Notes: generated by a model from the sequence alone, not told the origin. A stretch of 10,373 bases of DNA from JBPYFK01 sp051984675 (GCA_051984675.1 JBPYFK010000088.1:1-10373); one strand, 5' to 3'; numbered from the stretch's first letter, positions 1-6,549 are shown. Program-made: numbers and translations.

Positions 1-314
1 GCAGTCCTCGACTGGCCAGCCGTGTGCTACCGGCGGCGTTCGGGAACGCACTCGACCTCCCGGGACCGGACAGGAAGACCCTCCTGGACACGCTGGAAGC
101 ACTGCTGGTGTGTCACGGATCCGCCACCCACGCGGCCCAGCGGCTGCACTGCCACCGCAACACCGTGCTCTACCGGCTGCAACGCATCGAGGAGACAACC
201 GGACACAGCCTCTCCGAACCACGCGACCGCCTTCTCTTGACCTTGGGAATCCTGGCGCGACGAACGGACAGGGTTCGGCTACGAGAAGTCGGCCGCGAGC
301 GTGACCTCGGTTGA
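1..314 (+). CDS. PucR-family transcriptional regulator, C-terminal end (5' part outside window)
   Basis: The frame is open from the first full codon at base 3 to TGA at 312-314, so the gene enters from the left and only its last ~103 codons are visible. The segment LLDTLEALLVCHGSATHAAQ followed by RLHCHRNTVLYRLQRIEE is the C-terminal helix-turn-helix of PucR/CdaR-like regulators. In that family the HNTVxYRL helix is the recognition helix, and it follows a region that senses purine-pathway or other metabolites. The usual LSEPRDRLLLTLG ending of the family is present. A GTG at 24 is internal and is not a credible start, because the preceding codons (ASR-VLPAAF) already read as the linker before the domain. 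About 28 residues rich in Arg and Glu follow the domain. Ligand and targets cannot be told from this fragment. Confidence 0.85.
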   Translation, partial: SPRLASRVLPAAFGNALDLPGPDRKTLLDTLEALLVCHGSATHAAQRLHCHRNTVLYRLQRIEETTGHSLSEPRDRLLLTLGILARRTDRVRLREVGRERDLG

Positions 315-744
315 TCGACCCACGACGAACGAAACAGCCAGGCTGACATCGGCAAAGCAGTGCACCCGATGGCTCCTGGCGGCACGACAACTTTCACGCG
401 CGGCTTAGGCGCGGCTTCCCACCGCACACCACCAGACCGCCTCCCGACAGTGGTGCGGCCGGCGGGAACAGCCCCAGCGCTCCCGCCGGCCGGCCTCCCC
501 TTTCCGCGCATCCCCGAAGATGTTCGCTCCTACAACGACGAGTCGTCAGTGTCTATCTCGGGCCGATTCGATCGCGGAAGACACGAGCGCGCGTCGATGC
601 CGGCCTGATGCGAGACCACAACCTCTCGGAGACCTGAGGAGCAACACGGATCACCCCACCTGTCGGAACGCGCCTGCCTTGAATGGACGCCGCAGGTCAT
701 GCGAACGGGGCACGGGAGAGTTTTAGCCCGCCCTCGCGCTGGCG
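315..744. other. Non-coding stretch downstream of the PucR gene
   Basis: About 430 bases without a convincing gene. The open frames here are short and rich in Arg, Pro and Ser, with no recognisable motif or good ribosome binding site. The only clear structure is the hairpin at 456-492. Confidence 0.6.
456..492 (+). terminator. Strong GC hairpin, possible terminator
   Basis: A perfect 12-bp inverted repeat, CGGCCGGCGGGA at 456-467 and TCCCGCCGGCCG at 481-492, encloses a 13-base loop. It lies 142 bases after the PucR stop. No U-run follows; GC-rich hairpins without a U-run are common at actinobacterial gene ends. The distance from the stop leaves the role open. It could equally serve a minus-strand transcript. 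Confidence 0.45.
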
Positions 745-1069
745 TTATAGCTGCCCGGTGCGTCGCGCTGGCGGGTTGTTCGGCGTATCCGGCCTGCTTG
801 CCCCGTTGATCTGCCGGGTGGGGAAGTCTGTGGGGGCCAGGCTGGCGCTGAGCGTGCGCTGGAGATTCCGGTACGCGTTGTTGAGTTTCTGACCCAGTCC
901 CAGAGCCTGCTTGGTCAGCGCATCGTCAGGAGACCAAAAATGGTCAACAAACGACGTGATGGTGAGGTTGTAGAAGATCTTGCGGACCGGGGCGAGCGAA
1001 CGCCCAGTTGTAGGCGACTTGCAAGAACGCGCCATCGAGGGTGTCCAGCAGGGTCATCCCGGCGGCGAA
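745..1069 (-). pseudogene. Nickel/cobalt transporter (NiCoT, HoxN/NixA type) remnant, frameshifted and cut by IS3
   Basis: Read on the minus strand from the IS border at 1069, one frame gives FAAGMTLLDTLDGAF then LQVAYNWAFARP. A second frame continues PVRKIFYNLTIT, ending at 955. This is the conserved C-terminal half of NiCoT permeases (GMxLxDTxDG, YxWAFxxPVRKxxYNLTIT), membrane proteins that import Ni2+ or Co2+ for hydrogenase, urease or B12 enzymes. The frames join in a C4 run near 1000, so one extra C explains the frameshift. Below 955 the expected last membrane helices are absent. Instead an unrelated frame reads SFVDHFWSPDDALTKQALGL and on to a stop at 745-747, which I do not recognise. 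The N-terminal half is not found on the far side of the IS. The gene cannot make a transporter. Confidence 0.7.
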
Positions 1070-1130
1070 TGGAGTGGTCCCCAGAAGTTGGACACCGTAA
1101 GTAAGCGTCCATCTTGAGAGGGGCAGGCCG

Positions 1131-1613
1131 ATGTACTCGGGGAGCACGTTGAGCCATGCCGACGCCGTCTCGGCTGTCGAACTGTTCGAGCAGGGCTTCA
1201 CCGCGAAGTCCGTGTCCCTGTCCCTTGACCTCGCCCCGAACCCTGTTCAAATGTTGTACCAGCGATGGCAGCTGAGAGGACGGGACGCGCTGGTGACGAG
1301 GGAACGCAGGCAGTACGACTTCGGAACCAAGCTCGAGATCGTGCTCCGTCATGTTGCGGGCGAGTCGGGACGCGCTCTGGCCGCGGAATACGGGCTCCCC
1401 TCGCCCAGCACCGTCGCCAGCTGGACGAGTATCTATCGACGCGAGGGCGAAGACGGGCTGCGGCCTAAGAGGCGCGGCGGGCCTCCCGCCGATCGCGGAA
1501 ACCCTCCACCGGAGAATGAGATCGACACGCTGCGCAAGGAGAACGAGCGGTTGCGCGCAGAGGTCGCGTACCTGGGAAAATTGCGGGCCTTGAGGTCACG
1601 GGAACGACGCTGA
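1131..1613 (+). CDS. IS3-family transposase OrfA (helix-turn-helix)
   Basis: A 160-aa protein starting at ATG 1131, with the purine-rich stretch GAGAGGGG at 1116-1123, about 7 bases upstream, as ribosome binding site. The N-terminal ~45 residues form one helix-turn-helix. A second HTH lies around residues 65-105 (GTKLEIVLRH...SPSTVASW), matching the two-HTH OrfA of the IS150 group, which binds the IS ends. Residues ~127-152 (ENEIDTLRKENERLRAEVAY) are the heptad leucine-zipper segment used for multimerisation. The TGA at 1611-1613 lies after the slip site. A ribosome that does not slip therefore makes this protein alone, which in IS3 elements acts as a repressor and co-factor, while slipping ribosomes make OrfAB. 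OrfA shows no disruption. Confidence 0.85.
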   Translation: MYSGSTLSHADAVSAVELFEQGFTAKSVSLSLDLAPNPVQMLYQRWQLRGRDALVTRERRQYDFGTKLEIVLRHVAGESGRALAAEYGLPSPSTVASWTSIYRREGEDGLRPKRRGGPPADRGNPPPENEIDTLRKENERLRAEVAYLGKLRALRSRERR

Positions 1614-1641
1614 AGGTTCAAGCCGTCGAAGATCTCAAGGC
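1574..1641 (+). promoter_or_regulatory. Programmed -1 ribosomal frameshift signal between orfA and orfB
   Basis: The heptamer G GGA AAA (1574-1580) lies exactly in the orfA reading phase required for X XXY YYZ tandem slippage (ctG-GGA-AAA-ttg). After a 6-base spacer, GCCTTGAG at 1587-1594 can pair perfectly with CTCAAGGC at 1634-1641. This gives a stem in the usual position of a stimulatory structure. Slippage moves the ribosome into the orfB frame, which is open from upstream of the site to 2347. OrfB has no good start codon or ribosome binding site of its own near its beginning, which fits OrfAB fusion as the only way to make transposase. Efficiency cannot be judged from sequence. Confidence 0.75.
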
Positions 1642-2465
1642 GCAGTACCCGTTATCGCTCTTGCTGCAGATCGCGCACCTTCCCCGGTCAACGTTCTACG
1701 ACCACCGGAACAGACTTGCCCGCGCGGATCGGCATGCTGAGCTGAAAGAAGCCATCCGTCAGGCCTTTGAAGACGCACGACGCGCGTACGGGCACCGGCG
1801 CATCCTGGCGATCCTGCTGCGTCGCGGGTGGCGGGTGTCGAAGAGGACCGTGCTGAAACTGATGCGCACGCTCGGCTTGCGGTGCCCTGTGCGCCGCCGG
1901 CGGAGGTACAACTCCTTCCGGGGTGAGGTCGGTGAGGCGGCCGAAAACGTGTTGAACCGCCAGTTCACCGCAGCGGTCAAGCACGCCAAGGGGGTTACGG
2001 ACGTGACCGAGTTCGCGATCGGGGCCTCCAAGGTGTATGTCTCGCCGGTCCTCGACCTCTACGACAACCGAGTCATCTCTGCCGTGGCCGGGTCATCGCC
2101 GAGCGTGAAGATGGTCGCCGATGGCCTGCGCACCGCGATCGACAGACTGCAGCCAGGTGAGAAACCGCTGGTTCACTCCGATCAAGGATTCCAGTACCGC
2201 CACGCCCTCTGGCAGGACGTGCTCCGCGAGGCCGGCCTCACAGTCCATGTCTCGAAAAGGCACGTGCCTCGACAACGCCGTCATGGAAGGGTTCTTCAGC
2301 CACCTCAAAGAGGAATGGTTCCGAATCCAGCAGCCCGCCACCGTTGACGAGTTCCACGCCGGGGTGACCGACTACCTGCAGTGGTGGAACACGACCCGCA
2401 TCCAACAACGGCTCGGCTACCTCCGCCCCGACGAGTACCTCGCCCAAACATCCGCCGCCGCATAA
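1580..2465 (+). pseudogene. IS3-family transposase OrfB (DDE integrase core), frameshifted
   Basis: Entered by -1 frameshifting at 1580, the frame reads KVQAVEDLKAQYPLSLLLQI and LPRSTFYDHRNRL, the normal OrfB start. It continues through the HTH_21 region (YGHRRILAILLRRGWRVSKR) into the rve core. Catalytic residues are visible: D in VTDVTEF, D in HSDQGFQY, and E in DNAVMEGFFSHLKEEW. Near 2240-2243 the frame breaks. SMSRKGTCLDNAVMEG lies in the next frame and runs to TAA at 2463-2465, and the join LTQSMSRKG requires two bases that are missing (CTC-A-CAG). The family's usual Trp before TDVTEF is Gly (KGVTDVTEF), a further sign of decay. Unless a second recoding event occurs, the product would lack the catalytic Glu. 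Confidence 0.85.
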
Positions 2466-2545
2466 GGTTTAATTCCAAGGTCCAACTTTCGGGGACCACT
2501 CCACTCATTGCCGGGGCTGAATCGCTGGCAGTTGTGGCTCGCTCT

Positions 2546-3083
2546 TCACTCCGACTCATAGCCCGGGGGCAAGCTGGTTTCTTGGGCGTCCCAGTCGAGG
2601 TCGGCGGGGCGAAGTCGGTACACCTGCATCGTCATACCGAAATACTTGCTGGTCTCGCCCACCCATTCCATACCGTTGCGGCGCACCGTGGCCGCCGCGC
2701 GAGTGTTGTCCGGCCGGACGACCGCGAAGATCTCGTCGATCTCGTGGCGAAATGCCCACTGCGCAAGCGCGTAGGTGGTCTCGGTGGCGTAGCCCTGCCC
2801 CCACACCGACGGGTGCATGTGCCAAGCGATCTCCAGATCCTGCTGGCCTGGTGGCAGGGGGAGCAAGGTCGCACCACCGTCCAGCCGGTGGGAGCGCCCT
2901 GAGGTCTTCCAGGATCCAGTGCCGCAGCAGCAGACGCATGGCCGGCACATCCGGCACTTGGTCCATGATCGGACTCAGCCACTGCGCTACGTCGGGATGT
3001 CCATAGATCTCTAGCGCGGCAGACGCGTCGTCGATATCCCACGCCCGTAAAACCAGTCGGTCCGTCACCAGTCGTTGAGCCAC
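2546..3083 (-). pseudogene. GNAT-family N-acetyltransferase, internal deletion and frameshift
   Basis: On the minus strand a GTG at 3083 starts MAQRLVTDRLVLRAWDIDDA, the typical opening of the RimJ/RimL-like GNAT group (TxRLxLR). That frame runs to PPAGRW near 2880. The rest lies in another frame: GGATLLPLPPGQQDLEIAWH, then PSVWGQGYATETTYALAQWA, DNTRAAATVRRNGMEWVGE and a stop at 2546-2548. The QGYATE segment is the acetyl-CoA pyrophosphate loop (Q/RxxGxG/A), and NTRAAATVRRNGM is the conserved C-terminal part. Family members have about ten more residues between GRW and GGATLL, so the join looks like a short deletion plus a shift near 2870-2890. Substrate is unknown; relatives acetylate ribosomal proteins, antibiotics or small amines. 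The gene lies 42 bases beyond the IS3 end. Confidence 0.8.
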
Positions 3084-3351
3084 ACGTCCAGCTTAGGCGG
3101 GCTGATGCCCGCGAAGGTGGGTTCGAGCGAGCGGGAATCCACGAGAGCGGCACTGCGTCAGCGTCGATACACCCTAGTCCCCACCAGGCCGAACTTCACA
3201 CAGTGAATAGCCTCTCCAAGTGGGCGTGACCGGCCCGGGGTTAATCAAGCCCCTTCACATCGGCACTGCGTGACTACGTGCTGGCCTGGTCCCCAGGCGG
3301 TCCCCAACGGCGACAAACCAAGATCACGTGCAAGATCAGCCGCGAAAAGTC
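3084..3351. other. Non-coding stretch upstream of the GNAT remnant
   Basis: No frame here looks coding. It would hold the promoter of the minus-strand GNAT gene, but I cannot pick out convincing -35/-10 boxes. A weak GGGG...CCCC hairpin at about 3236-3253 is the only other structure. Confidence 0.5.
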
Positions 3352-3394
3352 AAAAAGCCCGTTGACCTGCACTTTTGTGCTTGATCAACGGGCT
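3352..3394 (-). terminator. Rho-independent terminator downstream of the tRNA fragment
   Basis: On the minus strand, AGCCCGTTGA (3394-3385) pairs perfectly with TCAACGGGCT (3365-3356), and TTTT (3355-3352) follows. An inner GCAC/GTGC stem fits in the loop. It sits 10 bases beyond the 3' end of the tRNA fragment, exactly where a tRNA terminator belongs. Confidence 0.8.
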
Positions 3395-3404
3395 CTGATC
3401 GGCG

Positions 3405-3446
3405 TGGAGCTAGGGGATTCGAACCCCTGACCCCTTGACTGCCAAG
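3405..3446 (-). tRNA. 3' part of a tRNA gene (Ala-GGC-like), 5' half missing; probable att site
   Basis: On the minus strand the segment reads TTGGCAG (anticodon-loop-like, anticodon GGC), TCAAG (3' anticodon stem), GGGTC (5-base variable loop), then AGGGG-TTCGAAT-CCCCT (perfect T-arm) and AGCTCCA. The 5' strand of the anticodon stem should read CTTGA, but the adjacent bases AGTGC do not pair. No D-arm or matching 5' acceptor strand is found upstream, so this is not a working tRNA. A T also seems to be lost before AGCTCCA compared with the common ...CCCCTTAGCTCCA ending. Fragments running from the anticodon loop to the 3' end are what integrase-mediated insertion into tRNA genes leaves behind. 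The amino-acid identity is an inference from the anticodon loop alone. Confidence 0.65.
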
Positions 3447-3460
3447 CACTTAATCAAGTG

Positions 3461-3909
3461 AATTGACCACCGTCACCAGCGCAGACGCTCGCAGAATTGA
3501 TCCGTACGGGTCCAGAGGCGTCTGCAGGTGTTCGGCGCGATTGTCACGCAGCCCAGCCGGCCCGACCAGGTAATCTGCTCCCAATCTCAGCGTGTGGCGA
3601 CCAGGGCGGGCCGCACCGCGTCGGGTGCGCGGCCGGCCCGCGTTACGGGAGTCGCCCTTCCCCGAAGCGGATAGAGATACGCAGGGAGCATCTGTGCATG
3701 GCTCCACCGCGATTATGAACTAATGTTCGAATGCAGTCCGGCGATATGTGCCACCCGGCACGTGTCCGTACCCGGTCGCATGTCCGTGGTTGCAACCAAC
3801 CGACACCGGTGACCAGCCATGCTGCATCGAGCGAACACGCAGCGCTCATCGCATCCATGGGGGCCGTGTTCCCTTGCGGTCACGTTTAGTAAGCGGTCAT
3901 CGTGGCAAG
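3461..3909. other. Non-coding stretch after the tRNA fragment
   Basis: About 450 bases without a convincing gene on either strand. A short palindrome, CACTTAATCAAGTG at 3447-3460, marks the boundary with the tRNA fragment. No integrase gene or second copy of the tRNA end is seen here. Confidence 0.5.
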
Positions 3910-4560
3910 GTGGAGCTTGAGCAGCAGTCCGAGGACCCGTGGTCGCAGGCATCGGCCGATGAGTTGGAGACAATCGCTCACGAACGGCTCCGGCTGCAGG
4001 AGTGGCAACATCTGCTTGAGCTGCGGGAACGTGAGGCCGATTGACGCGAAGCGCAAGCCGATGCGCGAGTGCGCATCGTCGCCGACCGGGAGGGGCACGT
4101 CCATACGTTAGAGGAGCGTATGGATAGCCGCGCCCGAGAGCGTGGCGTGCCTACGGCGACGCTGGAGCAGCGCGCGCTCGAAGCGATCGAGCGAAACGAC
4201 TGAAGTTGCGCGATCAGCGCCATGGCGAGCAGGTCGACCGGCGACTCGCTGGAGCTGAACGCGCGGCGCAGAAGACGGAGAGCCAGTTGATCCAATCTGA
4301 CGTCAAGCCGTCGATCGAGTAAGCGCGCAATCGCCGCAGAGTTCATCGCCGCCACCGGCGGCAACGTGGCCGCACCGCAGCGCGGACCCGGCTCCTTCGC
4401 CGGCTCGGTCCCCACCCCGGGGGATTCAGGTCGGATTAGCGGCAATCTCCGACGTCCACAAGCACGTAGCGGGCATGCTGAAACCGATCGATCCCGCCGA
4501 GCGTTCAGTTCCAATGCAGCGTGGGCAGTCGAACATCAGCAACTTGACAGCCCGATTGGG
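3910..4560 (+). pseudogene. Decayed coiled-coil protein gene of unknown family
   Basis: From a possible GTG at 3910 the frame reads VELEQQSEDPWSQASADELE and HERLRLQEWQHLLELREREA to a TGA at 4042-4044. The same frame then continues past the stop with EAQADARVRIVADREGHVHT and RGVPTATLEQRALEAIERND to a second TGA at 4201-4203. At 4200 the next frame continues in the same style (LKLRDQRHGEQVDRRLAGAE) to TAA 4320. Further pieces, KRAIAAEFIAATGG (4321 on) and a run ending MQRGQSNISNLTARLGFPGG (about 4500-4566), look like a C-terminal part. The Glu/Arg/Leu heptad character suggests one long coiled-coil protein broken by a nonsense codon and at least two frameshifts. I recognise no family, and the start codon is uncertain because no good ribosome binding site precedes it. 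Confidence 0.4.
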
Positions 4561-4562
4561 AT

Positions 4563-5731
4563 TCCCCGGCGGACCTCGTGCACGCACTCCCCGAGCCCGA
4601 CGTTGGGACCGTGGCAGTGCTCGGCGTCGATGACTTCGCAATCAAAAGGGGACACCGGTATTCGACCTATGGTCGACATGGAGGCCGCCCGTCCGGTGGA
4701 CGTCCTGCCCGACCGCACCGCCGAGACCTTGACCGACTGGTTGCACGAGCACCAGGAGCAACGGTCGTGTGTCGTGACCTTGCCAGCGGGTACGCCGAGG
4801 CCGTTCGGTCGGCTGCGCCGAACGCGATCCAGGTCGCCGATCGCTTCCATCTCTGGCGCAACCTGTCCACCGCCGTCGAGAAGATCGCCGCCGCCCACCG
4901 TCGTTGTCTGCGCCCGCCTGAGGAGCAGCCGGCCGACGCCACGTCCGCCGAAGCAGAGCCGGCCCCGGTGGAGCTGGAGGGCTTACGGGCAGCGAAGACG
5001 CACCAGCGCCACGCTGCGGTGCATGAGCTGCTCGCGACGGGCGTGACGATCCAGGCCATCGCCGAGGCACTGCACCTGGACCCCAAGACCGTCCGCCGCT
5101 ACCCCCAAACGACAGTGCCGACGAGATGATCGGCTCCCGCGTCCGCCGCAAGGACACCCAGCTACGGCCCTGGCTGGCCTACCTCCACCGCCGCTGGAAC
5201 GAGGGCTGCACCGACGCCGCGCGCCTATTCGAGGAAATCCAGCAGAGGGGCTACCGGGGCAGCAAGCGCAACGTCCGCCGCTGCCTACAACCGCTGCGCA
5301 CTTCCGGCAAACCCGCCCCGAAAGTCTCTGAAGGGCCAAGCGTGCGCCAGGCTGTGGGCTGGACCCTGCGCAAGCCCGACAACCTCGACGAGGAGGAACG
5401 CCTGCAGCTCAAACACGTTCTTGCCCGCTGTCCTGAACTGCACGCCGTTCACGATCAGGTGCGTGCCTTTGCCGCCATGATGGATAACCGCGACGTCGGC
5501 CAACTCGATACCTGGATCGAGCAGGCCGAAGCCACCGGCCTCGCACCGTTGCGTAGCTTTGCGCGTGGTCTCTGCGGTGACCTCGATGCGGTGGCCGCTG
5601 GCATCAGTCTGCACTGGAGTTCTGGCCCAGTCGAAGGTCACGTGAACATAAAGGTCAAGATGCTGAAGAAGCGATCGTTCGGCAGGGCCAGCTTTGCCTT
5701 GCTACGCAAAAGAATACTGGTGATGAGTTAA
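4563..5731 (+). pseudogene. ISL3-family transposase, N-terminus missing, three frameshifts
   Basis: Recognisable core in order: HALPEPDVGTVAVLGVDDFA (first catalytic Asp, around 4578-4640); VDMEAARPVDVLPDRTAETL in the next frame (4672-4750); ATVVCRDLASGYAEAVRSAA and VADRFHLWRNL (second Asp) back in the first frame; then, after 5126 in a third frame, HRRWNEGCTDAARLFEEI and HWSSGPVEGHVN (catalytic Glu), ending at TAA 5729-5731. The breaks lie near 4665-4672, near 4752-4760 (one C missing from CACCCAGGA) and in a C5 run at 5102-5106. The last helix region reads NIKVKMLKKRSFGR where relatives have NRIKMLKR, so the end is also altered. The full-length family has roughly 150-200 more N-terminal residues. 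Not functional. Confidence 0.85.
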
Positions 5732-5759
5732 ACGCCACCATCGGGCGGGAGGTTCTTGA

Positions 5760-5781
5760 TCACGCAACTTTGGACAGAGCC
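5760..5781 (-). repeat. Right terminal inverted repeat of the ISL3 remnant
   Basis: Positions 5781 to 5760 read on the minus strand give GGCTCTGTCCAAAGTTGCGT then GA. Position and sequence type fit the ISL3 right end. The left partner is absent from the window. Confidence 0.6.
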
Positions 5782-6011
5782 ATTTCTGGTGGCCGCTGTC
5801 ACCACGCGTTGGGAGGGAACGGTGCGTTGTCACGTCGGACCCGGCCGATGCCACCGCACATCACAGTTCTGCCTCGAAGTGACCTCTCCCGGGCTCGGCG
5901 CCGGTCCACGACGACGGCAGGCAAGCGCACCCCCCTTTCGAGGGCTACGCGCCTGCGATCGGAACGCCCACTCAGAGCCGGGCCGTCTATGCCCACCAGG
6001 AGGTGGACTCG
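5782..6011. other. Non-coding stretch after the ISL3 remnant
   Basis: Long open frames cross this region on both strands, but they are Arg/Pro/Thr-rich shadows of high GC without motifs. One frame just before the 39-aa ORF (5883-6011) has a more balanced composition, with FEGYAPAIGTPTQSRAVYAH followed by QEVDS. It has no start codon and may be the tail of a lost gene. Confidence 0.4.
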
Positions 6012-6131
6012 ATGGCTCATTCCCTGCCGTCACGCTGTCCCGCGCGCGGACACCGCAACTGTCTGCACTGGCCGACCTGCCCACCGGACCCGGAACCCGA
6101 CGGCGACACAGAAAGCGACGACTCATTGTGA
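6012..6131 (+). CDS. Possible 39-aa Cys/His-rich small protein
   Basis: ATG at 6012 is preceded by a perfect Shine-Dalgarno AGGAGG at 5998-6003 with an 8-base spacer, the best ribosome binding site in the window outside the IS21 element. The 39-codon frame reads MAHSLPSRCPARGHRNCLHW, then PTCPP, an acidic tail rich in Asp, Glu and Pro, and TGA at 6129-6131. The spacing C-x4-H-x2-C-x-H-x3-C gives three Cys and two His in 15 residues, enough to bind one zinc ion. The basic head and acidic tail are unlike the Arg-rich shadow frames around it. I do not recognise a family. It overlaps by five bases the possible IS110 scrap that starts at 6127. The same frame stays open upstream to 5883 without another start. 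The gene is plausible but unproven. Confidence 0.4.
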   Translation: MAHSLPSRCPARGHRNCLHWPTCPPDPEPDGDTESDDSL

Positions 6132-6264
6132 TGTCTATGGAAAGAAGCGAACTGCCGCATGCATCGTCAGCGGCACAAACGTTGATGGTGGCAGGTTTCA
6201 GGTATTGCGGTCGGCCACCGAGGACAGCGGCGCGTTGACGTGGATCCGTTGGGAGCTGGTAGGC
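6127..6264 (+). pseudogene. Possible IS110-family transposase N-terminal scrap
   Basis: In one frame the bases read CDVYGKKRTAACIVSGTNVD and, after GG, RFQVLRSATEDSGALTWIRW. This resembles the opening of IS110 DEDD transposases (GxDVHKKTxxACxxxxx...VRTFxTxTxDLLxLxxWL), with the first catalytic Asp in DV. Only about 45 residues match, there is no start codon, and nothing of the rest of the element follows. The similarity is from memory of the family and is weak, so this could be chance. Confidence 0.3.
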
Positions 6265-6502
6265 GGGCGGGATATGCCCGGGCGTCCTAACGTTGCGCTT
6301 GCAGGCCGTTGCGCATGGAAATGACAGGCCTCCTTTCGACAACAGGGAGACCTGCATTCGGCGCCCACACTGTCAAATGCAGACCGCAACTAATTGATCA
6401 TACCGAGAGGATGCGTGCCATGGACCGGATTCGGTCCTGGCCACTGTCGCTCACGGTGGCGGGGCTGGTCTTGCCGGCGCTGATGACGGCTCTGATGAAG
6501 GT
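6265..6502. other. Non-coding stretch
   Basis: No supported gene. A plus-strand frame contains PLSLTVAGLVLPALMTALMK (about 6440-6500), which could be a membrane-like scrap. It has no recognisable family and runs straight into the inverted repeat. Confidence 0.4.
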
Positions 6503-6547
6503 TGGGTGTGGTTGCTGTACTCGGTTGATGTACAGCAACCACACCCA
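6503..6547. repeat. Perfect 18-bp inverted repeat with 9-base spacer
   Basis: TGGGTGTGGTTGCTGTAC (6503-6520) and GTACAGCAACCACACCCA (6530-6547) are exact reverse complements around TCGGTTGAT. It is the longest perfect palindrome I found in the window. As RNA it would make a stable stem. It lies three bases before the remnant of a DUF574 methyltransferase and puts an in-frame TGA (6526-6528) in that frame. No U-run follows on either strand. It could be an operator, a hairpin for a site-specific recombinase, or part of a small mobile element. Confidence 0.85.
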
Positions 6548-6549
6548 CC

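Larger units (their letters stand above)
1070..2503 (+). mobile_element. IS3-family insertion sequence (IS150-like orfA/orfB), 1434 bp
   Basis: The ends are TGGAGTGGTCCCC followed by AGAAGTTGGAC at 1070-1093, and on the opposite strand TGGAGTGGTCCCC followed by GAAAGTTGGAC at 2503-2480. That is 22 of 24 matching, with the TG...CA tips usual for IS3. Inside are orfA, a -1 frameshift signal and an orfB carrying a DDE integrase core. The flanking triplets (GAA left, CTC right) do not match, so there is no visible target duplication. The interrupted NiCoT gene does not resume on the right, so one flank has been rearranged since insertion. OrfB carries a disabling frameshift, so the copy could move only with help in trans. 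Confidence 0.88.
4563..5781 (+). mobile_element. ISL3-family element, 5'-truncated remnant
   Basis: The right end GGCTCTGTCCAAAGTTGCGT (minus strand, from 5781) followed by GA is the kind of terminal repeat ISL3 elements carry. It lies 29 bases after the transposase stop. No matching copy is found upstream of the transposase. The N-terminal zinc-finger and HTH part of the protein is missing, so the left ~500-600 bases are lost. The left border is set by where similarity stops and is approximate. It abuts the decayed coiled-coil ORF. Confidence 0.7.

Noticed and set aside
4366..5046. 226-codon plus-strand frame over the ISL3 region
   Set aside because: Only its middle (VDMEAARPVDVLPDRTAETL) is true transposase; the rest is shadow, so it is one piece of the frameshifted ISL3 gene and not a separate gene.
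5756..6357. Long overlapping open frames of 160-184 codons on both strands
   Set aside because: They are Arg/Pro/Thr-rich shadows with no motifs and no usable ribosome binding sites, and they overlap each other on both strands, as expected from high GC.
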